A DNA stretch of 64,000 bases from NCBI GenBank assembly GCA_934270475.1, contig CAKQPS010000002.1:165701-229700 (forward strand), read 5' to 3'. How positions within the stretch are numbered: the first letter of the stretch is position 1; the number at the start of each line of letters is the position of its first letter. Made by a program: the position numbers and the translations under genes. The notes under the pieces were generated by a model. The model was not told the DNA's origin. It was given only the letters and a program-made list of their open reading frames with translations, and did no database searches. Source of the DNA: an uncultured Alphaproteobacteria bacterium (GTDB taxonomy: Bacteria; Pseudomonadota; Alphaproteobacteria; RF32; CAG-239). This document shows positions 11,101 to 18,800 of the stretch, in pieces.

Positions 11101-12306
11101 TTCATCAACAACTTCACCGTTTGGCATTACAACTCCCAAATGATTACCTTTTTCATCAAAAGCAACCTCGCCTGATTTTGCCACATAGCCGATAATATTG
11201 CCGCTTTTATCAACAACTTCGCCTTTTTCATTTACCCGACCAATGACATTGCCGTCCAAATCAACAACCGTACCGTCTTCCAGCACTTTGCCGATTATAT
11301 TGCCGTTGCTGTCATAAACATAGCCGGTACTAACGGCTTTACCGACTATTTTACCGCCTTCGCCGATAATTGTGCCGTCAGCCATCATGGTTCCGATGAC
11401 TTTTCCATCTTCATCATGAGCCAAGCCGTTGGCATCAACATAGCCGGACACGTTGCCGTTTTCATCTAAAACCAGTTTTCCGGTTGAAGATACGCCGATA
11501 ATATCGCCGTCTTTGCTTATAATCATTCCATCGGCGTTGGTTCTGCCGATTTCATTTCCTTTAGAATCGCGAACAATACCGTCTTCACCGATAATGCCGA
11601 TAATTTTGCCGTCCGGTCCAACCGCATAACGCACCGCACTGCTGGTTTGCAAATCGGTTTGCGAAACAGATGCCGAACTTGTACCGGAAGAAGCGCCGTC
11701 GCAGAAATTACAATCTTCTTTATGAATTGCCGTGCCATAAACCGGCACTTCATCATGCTTAGCGTTGCTGTCAGAAACATTGGTTTCACGCCAGGTAATT
11801 TTAAAATTATTCTGCACATTCGCTGCCACACTAGGATTCCAGCGCATGGTCACAGTACAGGTAATTTTGCCGCGCAGCTCTTTATCATTACAATTATTTT
11901 CAAACTTGAAGCCTTCAAAAGCCGCCTCTTCCAAATCTACGGAAATAATGCGAATCGCAGCTTTTCCGTTAGTACCGATGGTTAACACATTGGTGGCTTC
12001 ATTACCTAAGACTACTTGTCCCATATTTATAGGGTTCGGCGTTAAAGTTATTGGACGTTCAACTTCCGTACCTTCATCAAACTCTATTTCCGCCTCATTA
12101 TTTGTGGTATTTCCGCCCATACCCAAATCAGATTCCGCATCAATGGTATCTTCTACTTCATAGTGCTGCTCTTCTTCAGGAGTTTCGGTGGTCAAAAGCA
12201 TAAGACCAAACAAAAACACCAGCAGGGTTATGATACCGACAATCAAAATAATCCTGTTGGTCTTGCGTACATATCTATCCGAATGTGTTAATACCTCTTT
12301 TGCCAT
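8185..12306 (-). CDS. Giant inner-membrane-anchored repeat protein (VirB10/DotG N-terminal half?)
   Basis: A 1373-residue protein. A short basic cytoplasmic segment is followed by one membrane helix (about residues 18-41, IILIVGIITLLVFLFGLMLL), an acidic stretch, and a domain at about 60-195 resembling the ASH/Hydin Ig-like fold (NPINMGQVVLG...C...CTVTMRWNP). From about 225 to the end it consists of ~17-residue repeats such as GNVIGRVNEKGEVVDKS, roughly 60 by length. It lacks a VirB10 barrel, but the next gene, joined by a TAATG overlap, has the same repeats plus the barrel. I infer that the pair does the job of one DotG/VirB10-like protein bridging both membranes. A bounding alternative is a separate periplasmic filament or adhesin. 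The repeats probably form a beta-solenoid (inference from spacing). Confidence 0.75.
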   Translation of the reverse strand: MAKEVLTHSDRYVRKTNRIILIVGIITLLVFLFGLMLLTTETPEEEQHYEVEDTIDAESDLGMGGNTTNNEAEIEFDEGTEVERPITLTPNPINMGQVVLGNEATNVLTIGTNGKAAIRIISVDLEEAAFEGFKFENNCNDKELRGKITCTVTMRWNPSVAANVQNNFKITWRETNVSDSNAKHDEVPVYGTAIHKEDCNFCDGASSGTSSASVSQTDLQTSSAVRYAVGPDGKIIGIIGEDGIVRDSKGNEIGRTNADGMIISKDGDIIGVSSTGKLVLDENGNVSGYVDANGLAHDEDGKVIGTMMADGTIIGEGGKIVGKAVSTGYVYDSNGNIIGKVLEDGTVVDLDGNVIGRVNEKGEVVDKSGNIIGYVAKSGEVAFDEKGNHLGVVMPNGEVVDENGNVVGYTDENGNVFQKQKVGTRGSTSQMVYDENGNIIGYVDENGVVRDFDGNIIGKADENGNVVDVNGKIIGRTENQWHDLALDEEGNVIGYIDDAGVVRNNGDVVGYVDEEGNVIGDKMITETIGKAGAEKHLAYDKDGNVIGYIEDDGTVRDFNGNVIGKIDADGNIIDENGNIIGKAGAKKHLAIDENGNVIGYIDENGTVRDGKGNIVGRTDKDGNVVRTVKDSGERIIAGKKGKAIRIAYDKDGNVIGYVDEDGTVRDFNGNVIGKIDADGNIIDENGNIIGRVGDNGNLALDKNGNVMGYVDKNNVVYDKNGKKLGIVDVSGNIRVFGVRKIGGLLDKQQLPITPDGKILGEINNRGEIVSQNKVVGKMLPNGLVVDKNGVKILARGVHAGYIADWGCRYDYRLDKDGIIRKEGEETGLQIFADGTAWTEDGKFAGKIIETGSVYDDECNYIGEANADGYVRDAYGKEVGCLNPDGSVLALEKPQIKGHLVRQREVMSVNWQSLGVLEANGALRDKENNVIGCANHNGEVYDKDMGYLGKVSNAYYAYDFNGKLLGLFDKNGRVTVSGQGPVRLFLRNLIAGHNNQIIGFAAPEVNILISADGSILGHLFPDGNVYDRTGEVVDSLKGNGLGLYGGVPAKFLETGYVVDMDGQPLGFVNYDMNIVDIKGSVIGKTDAKGRFIDENGRQLGGIVRQGGVRGYNGAYLGYVVSSGEVVELEEKTEDADGNEYKRGDITGKVVPDGHIVRDGRIIGEVLPETAMIDLFGKYVGFSNAFGEVVGRDNSVVSVLLPGGVTSDNISPMPKGMVIDFGGNIMGEILPDGRFMSNQKAIMGLVMADGKVAGFDGKLLGEVVSGDIVIGNDDKVKGFVGFDAKVYSGGSVIGKLLTDGLAVDNQNNILGHVYSIGNTVLSNNGDYAGRLAANGKVIVDTGKEIGYMKSNGSFIDADKNVAGYLLPEVAKNRRN
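10238..10695 (-). repeat. Nearly identical direct DNA repeat inside the giant repeat gene
   Basis: The segment beginning at 10238 and ending at 10368 recurs almost base for base at 10565-10695, an offset of 327 bases (109 codons, in frame). It encodes a run of the 17-residue units. Elsewhere in the gene the units differ more strongly at the DNA level, so this block looks like a recent in-frame amplification. Confidence 0.8.
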
Positions 12307-12316
12307 TTTTCCTGCT

Positions 12317-14011
12317 TTACTGAATTCTTACTACACTGCAAAAAACACCGCTGCGCCCCAGCTGACTGCAAACATTATCGCCGCTTTCCAAGCTTTTAAC
12401 CGGACCGACGCGCAAATGGAACAGCTCTTTGCCTTGTCCGTCTGCCGGAGTGTCCACTGAATAAAACGGTTCAAACCCGCCAAGCAAAGACGAATAGCGT
12501 CCGGACAAATCTTTCCAAAGATTTTCCAAATTGTTCACATCAGAATCTGTGCCCAATTCAATGGAGAGATTTTCGCCTTTCTGCCCGATAAAAGCACTGC
12601 CGTATTTGTAACCGGAATATGAATTTTTAGAAGTTGTGCAATCCGGCATACTCGGCAGACAACCGCTTACAGCATTTCCACCGCTGGCTGCTCCGCCCAA
12701 ACCGCCTGCCGAGCCGTTAGCTCCGGCGCCGCTAAAACCGTTTGTTCCAGCTGCAGAAGATGAACTTCCGGTTTCGACGTTGGCATAATTAGGAACGGAA
12801 ATCATACCGGACATAGTTCCGCCGGCAGAAGCTTTACCTTCTGCTCCAGCACCTGCGCCGCTGCCGGTTCCGTTAGCACTGCCGCCATAGGCGCCGCCGG
12901 AAGCTGCATTGCCGCCCGCCGAACCTGCGCCGCTGCCGGCTTTAGCTCCACCCGGAATTGCCGGAGCTACGTCCCAATCATTGGCATCATCGGCATATGA
13001 AACATATTGCAAGCCTTCTTCATCTGAACGGCGCAGTTTGAGGCAAACCATACGCTTGCCGCTGCGCATAACCATATCGCCGACACCCTCGACAATAATC
13101 AAACGGTTGTTCGGTCCTTTGGTTCTGAAACCAACCGGCGTTTCTACCCGCTCAACAATCAAAGTCACAATCGGGCGCTGCGTCATATTCAATGCTTTTT
13201 CACCCAAATCAATATAGGTGAAAATATCGTCTCTCCAAACGCGCTCAGGAGCAATCACCACATCATCAGGGTTAGGCACATAAATTTCTATATCAAACCG
13301 GAACTTTGTCGGGTCAATCGGCAGACTTTTCAGCCAATCTTCTTTCAAAAAACGTCTGGTATACGTTGCATCGGCAGTTTTATTGTCGCCGCGAAATGCT
13401 GAAATACCGGAACCTCCGGCTACCACCCCTGAACTGCTACTGGGACTGCCTCCCGATGCGCCGTTTCCTCCGACGACATCAATATCTATAATCGAATTGG
13501 TCAAACGTTCGGTGTTGACTGCCTCGCTTTTAATATAAAACACATATTTGTTGCCGGAACGTCCGTTAATTACAACGTTGCTGTCCACGCCAACCTGACT
13601 TCCGCTGCGCGGATACAGCATAACCGTGTTAGGAGAAGAAATCTGACCGTCAAAAGAGCCTCTGTCGCCCAAAGTAATTTTTTCTATCAGCTCCCATTCC
13701 GGAAAATTAACTAAAGTAATCATACCTTCACGCACGCGAATCGGCAGCACCAAATCCGGCGTCCAGTAATATTTAGAATATGCCGGTTTAATTTGTCCTT
13801 CACCCAAATTCTGCAACGGGTCCTGCCATGCGCTTTGCACCATACCGATAGAGTTAAAGCCGGCATAGTTCAAGTTCATCGGCTGATAATTGCCTTGTGA
13901 CTGGTCTGCATATTGATCCAGCGAATCCGTATTTTCGAGCAAATCGCCGGCAAATGCCTCGGCTCCCCACAATAAACTTATCAAAACTGTCAATTTAGCT
14001 AAATTTTTCAT
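12317..14011 (-). CDS. virB9: VirB9-like core complex protein with C-terminal SPOR domain
   Basis: A 564-residue secreted protein (signal peptide ~1-22, LISLLWGAEAFA). The N-lobe (about 80-175) reads like VirB9/CagX: VLPIRVREGMITLVNFPEWE, then KITLGDRGSFDG, LYPRSGSQVG and GNKYVFYIK. The C-lobe (about 240-345) has the beta-domain signature (APERVWRDDIFTYIDLG...NRLIIVEG...MVCLKL). A ~110-residue Gly/Ala/Ser linker follows, then a SPOR-like end (LFHLRVGPVKSLESGDNVC...GVFCSVVRI). VirB9 forms the outer-membrane ring with VirB7 and VirB10. The SPOR tail is unusual and would be expected to bind peptidoglycan stripped of stem peptides. It sits between virB8 and the split VirB10 pair. DotH was considered, but the N-lobe pattern fits VirB9 better. 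Confidence 0.82.
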   Translation of the reverse strand: MKNLAKLTVLISLLWGAEAFAGDLLENTDSLDQYADQSQGNYQPMNLNYAGFNSIGMVQSAWQDPLQNLGEGQIKPAYSKYYWTPDLVLPIRVREGMITLVNFPEWELIEKITLGDRGSFDGQISSPNTVMLYPRSGSQVGVDSNVVINGRSGNKYVFYIKSEAVNTERLTNSIIDIDVVGGNGASGGSPSSSSGVVAGGSGISAFRGDNKTADATYTRRFLKEDWLKSLPIDPTKFRFDIEIYVPNPDDVVIAPERVWRDDIFTYIDLGEKALNMTQRPIVTLIVERVETPVGFRTKGPNNRLIIVEGVGDMVMRSGKRMVCLKLRRSDEEGLQYVSYADDANDWDVAPAIPGGAKAGSGAGSAGGNAASGGAYGGSANGTGSGAGAGAEGKASAGGTMSGMISVPNYANVETGSSSSAAGTNGFSGAGANGSAGGLGGAASGGNAVSGCLPSMPDCTTSKNSYSGYKYGSAFIGQKGENLSIELGTDSDVNNLENLWKDLSGRYSSLLGGFEPFYSVDTPADGQGKELFHLRVGPVKSLESGDNVCSQLGRSGVFCSVVRIQ

Positions 14012-14029
14012 ATTTTTTTCCTTAACAGG

Positions 14030-14776
14030 TTAATCTTTTAATTGCTTTGTTCCGTAAGAAATCACCTTGAAACCGACCGGATTTTTTAAGCGTTCTTTAT
14101 ATTGTACGCGCCGCGGCTGATATTGAACTTTCAGGCTGGTGCGGTAGCGAATGGTTTTTGGTTTGTATGAAGACGGCAAATAGTAGTCAACGCTATATTC
14201 AACCTGCCATGTTTTATCTTCAATTTCATTAACCGTCAAAATTTTTACCGAACTGGTCAAACCGTCTTGTTTCATACGCTGCATAAGCTTACGTCCGGTG
14301 TTTTTCAAAAAATCTTGGTACACAATGGAAGAAGACATTTCCTGCAAATCGCCGCCGTTTTGCCAGCGGGATTCCATTTCTTCGGTATCTGACAGCAAAG
14401 TTGTACGCAGCAAAATATATTCGCGCACAAATGTTTCGGTAATTGACTTTTGAGAGTCCATATCGCGGCTGTATGGCACAATACGGTAAACCTGCTCATC
14501 TTTGCTGCTCAAAGTTAACAGATACGGCTCAACCCGATATAGTGGCAGAATATTGGAAATTGTCAGCAGTAATATTAAATTGCAGCATATACTGATGGCT
14601 GTAACCACAGCAAATGCACGAGCTGTCCACAAATAGCGCTTTTCACTGGCGTTTACGACCAAACTGTCTTCATTGCGGTTTACACGGCGCATAGCGGGAT
14701 GCACTCTGGTTCGCACCTGCGCTCCGGATTTTAATAATCTCTGCTGTGTATTATTTGTCCCCAGTTGGTCTGCCAT
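14030..14776 (-). CDS. virB8: VirB8-family inner-membrane protein (copy 1)
   Basis: Bitopic inner-membrane protein that nucleates the VirB machine. The 248-residue chain has a basic cytoplasmic N-terminus, one membrane helix (about residues 50-78, ICCNLILLLTISNILPL), and a periplasmic NTF2-like domain with the family motif NPVGFKVISYG near its end. Two of the machine's genes flank it: the VirB7-like lipoprotein 14 bases upstream and VirB9 18 bases downstream. A second VirB8 lies at 15132-15881, only distantly similar, so the two probably form distinct rings or a hetero-oligomer, as proposed for duplicated VirB8 in Rickettsiales. Confidence 0.88.
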   Translation of the reverse strand: MADQLGTNNTQQRLLKSGAQVRTRVHPAMRRVNRNEDSLVVNASEKRYLWTARAFAVVTAISICCNLILLLTISNILPLYRVEPYLLTLSSKDEQVYRIVPYSRDMDSQKSITETFVREYILLRTTLLSDTEEMESRWQNGGDLQEMSSSIVYQDFLKNTGRKLMQRMKQDGLTSSVKILTVNEIEDKTWQVEYSVDYYLPSSYKPKTIRYRTSLKVQYQPRRVQYKERLKNPVGFKVISYGTKQLKD

Positions 14777-14790
14777 TTTCCGTTACTCCG

Positions 14791-14982
14791 TTAAATTGTT
14801 TCTAAAAACCATTCCGGCACTTCTTTAATCAGCTCAACCTGCATGCAGGCGCACGGAGATAATTTCAGCTCGTTAACATCTTTACCTGGTCCAACCGCTT
14901 CCGGCTCATAATATGAACCAAACAAGCTGCAGGCGGACAAAACTAACAACAGCCCAATGATTAACAAAATTTTTTTAGACAT
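14791..14982 (-). CDS. Small VirB7-like outer-membrane lipoprotein
   Basis: A 63-residue protein with a lipoprotein signal (LLIIGLLLVLSAC, lipobox LSAC) and a short mature part containing a CAC motif. I chose the ATG at 14982 because a GAGG site stands just upstream of it and the hydrophobic core follows at once; an in-frame start 12 codons earlier has no better site. Size, lipobox and position between two VirB8 genes and VirB9 match VirB7, which caps VirB9 at the outer membrane. Sequence identity to VirB7 cannot be judged at this length, so the role rests on context. Confidence 0.7.
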   Translation of the reverse strand: MSKKILLIIGLLLVLSACSLFGSYYEPEAVGPGKDVNELKLSPCACMQVELIKEVPEWFLETI

Positions 14983-15037
14983 CTTTGCCTCTTTTTTCAA
15001 TATGTTATTTTCAGGCATAGAATCGACTATACCATAG

Positions 15038-15068
15038 GAAAACCCTAGCCTTGCGCCATTTTAGGGCT
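15038..15068 (-). terminator. Weak terminator or attenuator hairpin upstream of virB7-virB11 genes
   Basis: Read on the minus strand, CCCTA and TAGGG bracket a 14-base loop and are followed by TTTT. The stem is short, so efficiency should be partial. It lies between the upstream virB8 copy and the VirB7-like gene, downstream of a possible -10 element, and could tune how much transcript enters the core-complex genes. Confidence 0.4.
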
Positions 15069-15090
15069 GACTAAGGATACTCCTTTGGCT

Positions 15091-15096
15091 ATTATA
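15091..15096 (-). promoter_or_regulatory. Possible -10 element (TATAAT) for the virB7-virB11 segment
   Basis: A perfect TATAAT on the minus strand in the 113-base gap between the two virB8 copies. No convincing -35 hexamer is seen at 16-18 bases, so this is a candidate internal promoter only. A start from it would give a leader of about 100 bases ahead of the VirB7-like gene, containing the weak hairpin at 15038-15068. Confidence 0.35.
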
Positions 15097-15131
15097 CTAA
15101 AATAAAAAGATTAAAATTGCTTAAACAAAAA

Positions 15132-15881
15132 TTATTCTCTGATTTCATCTTGATTATATTTCATAACCGTAAAACCAAGCGGATTGATTAAGCGGGCAAA
15201 CACGGCGCGGCGTTCAGGTATAAATTTTGGAGTTATCGAGGCGCGCATTTTTGTTTTTTTCAAAGTCAGAGCACCGCTTTTTCCGCTGCGCGAACGCGAT
15301 AGGTTATAAATTGTGAAATTAACAATCCAAGCCGGACTGGTTTCACTAATGCGGTTAACGCTGTCTATGCGCACTTCGCTGGAATATTCATTATCAAACA
15401 TAGCCTGCACATTGGCGGCATTCTGTCCCACAAATTCGCGGTAAACCCTCGGCGCCGACAAATATGCCACAATTCCCCCCGGTCCCCAGCGCGTACGCAT
15501 TTCCTGCACGTCGTTAATCACGGTATTGCGCATTATGACATATTGTTTTATAAACATTTCATTCAGCTGTTTGATTGACGGCATTTTAGGCGTTATCGGC
15601 TCATAGCGTACCATTGTTTCAGAATCATTTTGGCTGATGATTAACAGCGGCTCCACAACAATTTCCGGCGCCAAGCGGAATATGACCAACGAAGCGCTCA
15701 GAAACAAGCCCAAAGATAAAATAGCGCAGATAATCACCAAACGCGAAAGCCAGCAGAAATAAATTTCTTTGACCGAGTTGCTGTTAATTTTGTCATCGGT
15801 AATGTATTGAAACTGCATTTCTTTTTGCGGAGCATTTTTATCCGTCAGCAGTTTTTGTTCCATTCTTTTATCTAATTCCAA
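15132..15881 (-). CDS. virB8: VirB8-family inner-membrane protein (copy 2)
   Basis: A 249-residue VirB8 homologue: cytoplasmic N-terminus, one membrane helix (about residues 47-72, LVIICAILSLGLFLSASLVI), periplasmic domain, and the terminal motif NPLGFTVMKY. The start is taken as TTG at 15881 because GGAG stands seven bases upstream, whereas the next in-frame ATG (15863) has no ribosome site. It follows the 1343-residue secreted protein by 15 bases and is separated from the VirB7-like gene by 149 bases containing a possible promoter and hairpin. Similarity to copy 1 is limited to the fold-level motifs. Confidence 0.85.
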   Translation of the reverse strand: MELDKRMEQKLLTDKNAPQKEMQFQYITDDKINSNSVKEIYFCWLSRLVIICAILSLGLFLSASLVIFRLAPEIVVEPLLIISQNDSETMVRYEPITPKMPSIKQLNEMFIKQYVIMRNTVINDVQEMRTRWGPGGIVAYLSAPRVYREFVGQNAANVQAMFDNEYSSEVRIDSVNRISETSPAWIVNFTIYNLSRSRSGKSGALTLKKTKMRASITPKFIPERRAVFARLINPLGFTVMKYNQDEIRE

Positions 15882-15896
15882 CGTTATTCTCCATTT

Positions 15897-18800
15897 TTAT
15901 CTTTTATATGGATATACAGCGCAATACGGAGGGCGCAGATTTTCCATCTGTTTTTTGAAGCTATCGTTTCCTTCACTGTCATACTTATCAGTTAAAGCCC
16001 TATTCGCTCTCGCTGTTTTTATCTTTTCTTCCAGTTCGTCCAAATCATCATAGGCGGAAACAGCTGCTTCTTCATTTGCATCTTTTTTCAAAACAGCCAA
16101 ACCATTTTCCAATTCGGCTTTACCGGAAAGAACCAGCTCGGTTTCTCCGTTGATTGAACCAATCAAATTTTCCAAACTGCGCATATAGCCTTGTTTATAG
16201 GTTTTCAGCGTATCTTCGGCTAATTCGTAATCGGCGGCTTTGCTTAAATCAAAGTCATCTTTAATTTCATAGCCCAAAGTTTTTTGATTGTCGGCATTGC
16301 TTAAACCTGAGGTATTGCTAGTGTTAGGGTGTAAAGATAAGAAAATTTCTTTAAGTTTATCTCTAATGCTTTTAACTTGCTGAGCCTGTATATCAACAGC
16401 ATTTTGCGCCCGTGCGTCTAGTTCTTTATAGCCTAGATAGTCTCCGATTTGGTTATGTTCAAACAGCATACGCGAATACATAAAATAGTCACGCGCCGCG
16501 TTTTTATCTTTGTTTATATTGCCGGATTTTTCCAAATTATATACAGCTTTTTGAATATATTTATTAAAGGTAAGATGTCCGCCTTTAACAATTTTTAAAC
16601 CGGCAACCAGTTCTATTTCTTCAACATAATCCAAAAGCTGCCCCAGCTCGCTGGCTTTAGACCAATTCTGCGTGCTTAAAGCAGCGCCGACTTTGATTGA
16701 TGCGCCAGCTTCAACATCGTTACCTCCAACCAAATTCAGGCATTCATATGGCGCATAGTCGGCTTTTGCATAGCCATGCTCGCCAACCGTAACCGGAGTA
16801 TTGTTCATCAGGCATGGGTAAATACCGGACGCAGCCGTAACATCAGCCGCTTCGCCGTTTTTGTGGAACAACTCATTAAAATCTATCGCTTTTTCAACAT
16901 ACGGACGATAAGAAAGCAGCTGTTCCCAAATCTTTGGCAAATCCAAACCGCTCAATAACAAACTATTGCCGATAAGCGTAACATCAGAATTGTTTTCCGG
17001 AATTTTATTTACGCCGGTTTTGAAATATTTAAGCACCGTGTCATAGTCATCCATATCAAAGTGGAAAACTTCACGCAGCGGAGCCGAACTGAAAGCTAAA
17101 GGAGTTTTCGGAGTGGTAAAATCGCGCTCTCTTTCCACAATTCCGACAAAATATTCACTGTCTTCGGCTTCTTTACCGGTTACAGTATCGGCAAAAATAT
17201 CATTAAACTGTTCCAAATATTGGCTGTACGTACTGTCGTCCGGCGCCATATTCAAATTTTTAAGTTTTTCCAGCAAATTTTGATGGATAGATTTTATTTT
17301 TGCAGCACCGGCGGCTGTATATTTAGAATCGCCAAGTCCGATAATTTCATTTTTTGCTTCTTCAACATATTGCTTGGCTTGCTCACGTGCTTTTTCTAGC
17401 AGCCGATTAGCAATTATCATCACCGGATTTGTAACTAATTTGCCTTCTTTAGCTTTTATAAACGCCGCTTTGACCTCGGTATACGATTTTGCCGCCGCCG
17501 TAATTTCTTTATCGGCTTTAACCGCTGCTTCGTTATACTTAATAACATAGTCGGCTTTTGCCTGATACATCTGCGTATCGATATTTTCCAATTTTTTGCG
17601 GGTATTTTCAATTTGCTTTTTCAGGCTGTTTACTTTTGGCTGCATCTCCTTAATTTTCTTTTCTGCCGCGGCTTTAGTTATCTTGCTGTTTTCAATATCT
17701 TCACTAAATCCTTCACGTTGCGGCGAAACCGTATTGCCTCGTTCCAATTCTTTGCCGACTTTAATAGCGTCTTCCGATTTTTCCATTGAACCCTCAGAAG
17801 AACTAGCATCTGATTTTGCTTTATTCAGCTCATCAACCGTATTGCTGTAAGTTTCGCTTAATTTATCCAGCTGTGCATAAATTGCTGATTTTTGAGCATT
17901 TAGTGACTTCATAGAGTTGAAATAATCATCAGTTATTTTTTGCAAATCAGCCCGTGCCTGAGCTAATTTTTCATCTAATACATCAGAGCTCAAACCTGTT
18001 TCAAACGATTTTACCATATTGTTAATTGCTTTTGCAGTTTCCGCACGCTGCTGCTCCGCGTTAACTCCTTCGTACGGATACTTGGAGTTAATTGCCAAAG
18101 CCACTTTTGACAGCTGATTGATAATAGGCTGTTTTTCTATATAAGCCTCAATATTTTCATATTTGCCGTTTAAATAGCCGTCATAAAAATATTTTTGGTC
18201 GTTCCATAAAGAATAGCCGCTTTTAGTCCGTCCGAAAGTTGAACTCTTGGAAACAAATTCCTTATTTATCATTTGGGAGGTTTCCCGTCCTAAGCTCCAG
18301 TTCATCAAAGCATTAGCACGTCCTTCGGCGTAAATTTCTTCTTCCATTGACGGCTTTTTATACATTTTGGAATTTTCACCGTTTTCATCTTTTTTATAAT
18401 TTTTATCGCCTTGAGCGTTCATATTATCAAAAGAAACTAAACCATCAGAACTCAAATCATCATTTTCAGAAACATATTCACTGGTGTTGGTGCCGTTTTC
18501 ATAGCTGTTTTGATTTTTCTTATCTATTTTTTGATAGATTTTTTCCTGAAGAGCGGTCAGCCAGCCGTTTATGCCGCCGTTCTTTTTAGATAAGTCGCCG
18601 CGGCTGATAATATAGCATTTTTTAGAGTGGTCTTCGGTGCAGGCAACGTCATAATCACCAATGCTGGCAGTGGTGTCCGTAAATAATTTTTCCGGCGAAT
18701 AATGACATTGATACTTATCACTGTCTTTGGTGCAGTTTACACCATACCAAGCAGCGGTAGATGAAGTATCCGTAAAATAATTGTTCAAATATCTGCCGAC

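Noticed and set aside
8185..12306. CRISPR-like or noncoding repeat array
   Set aside because: The regular short repeats are in frame on the minus strand, with changes concentrated at third positions and a continuous 1373-codon frame. They encode protein repeats.
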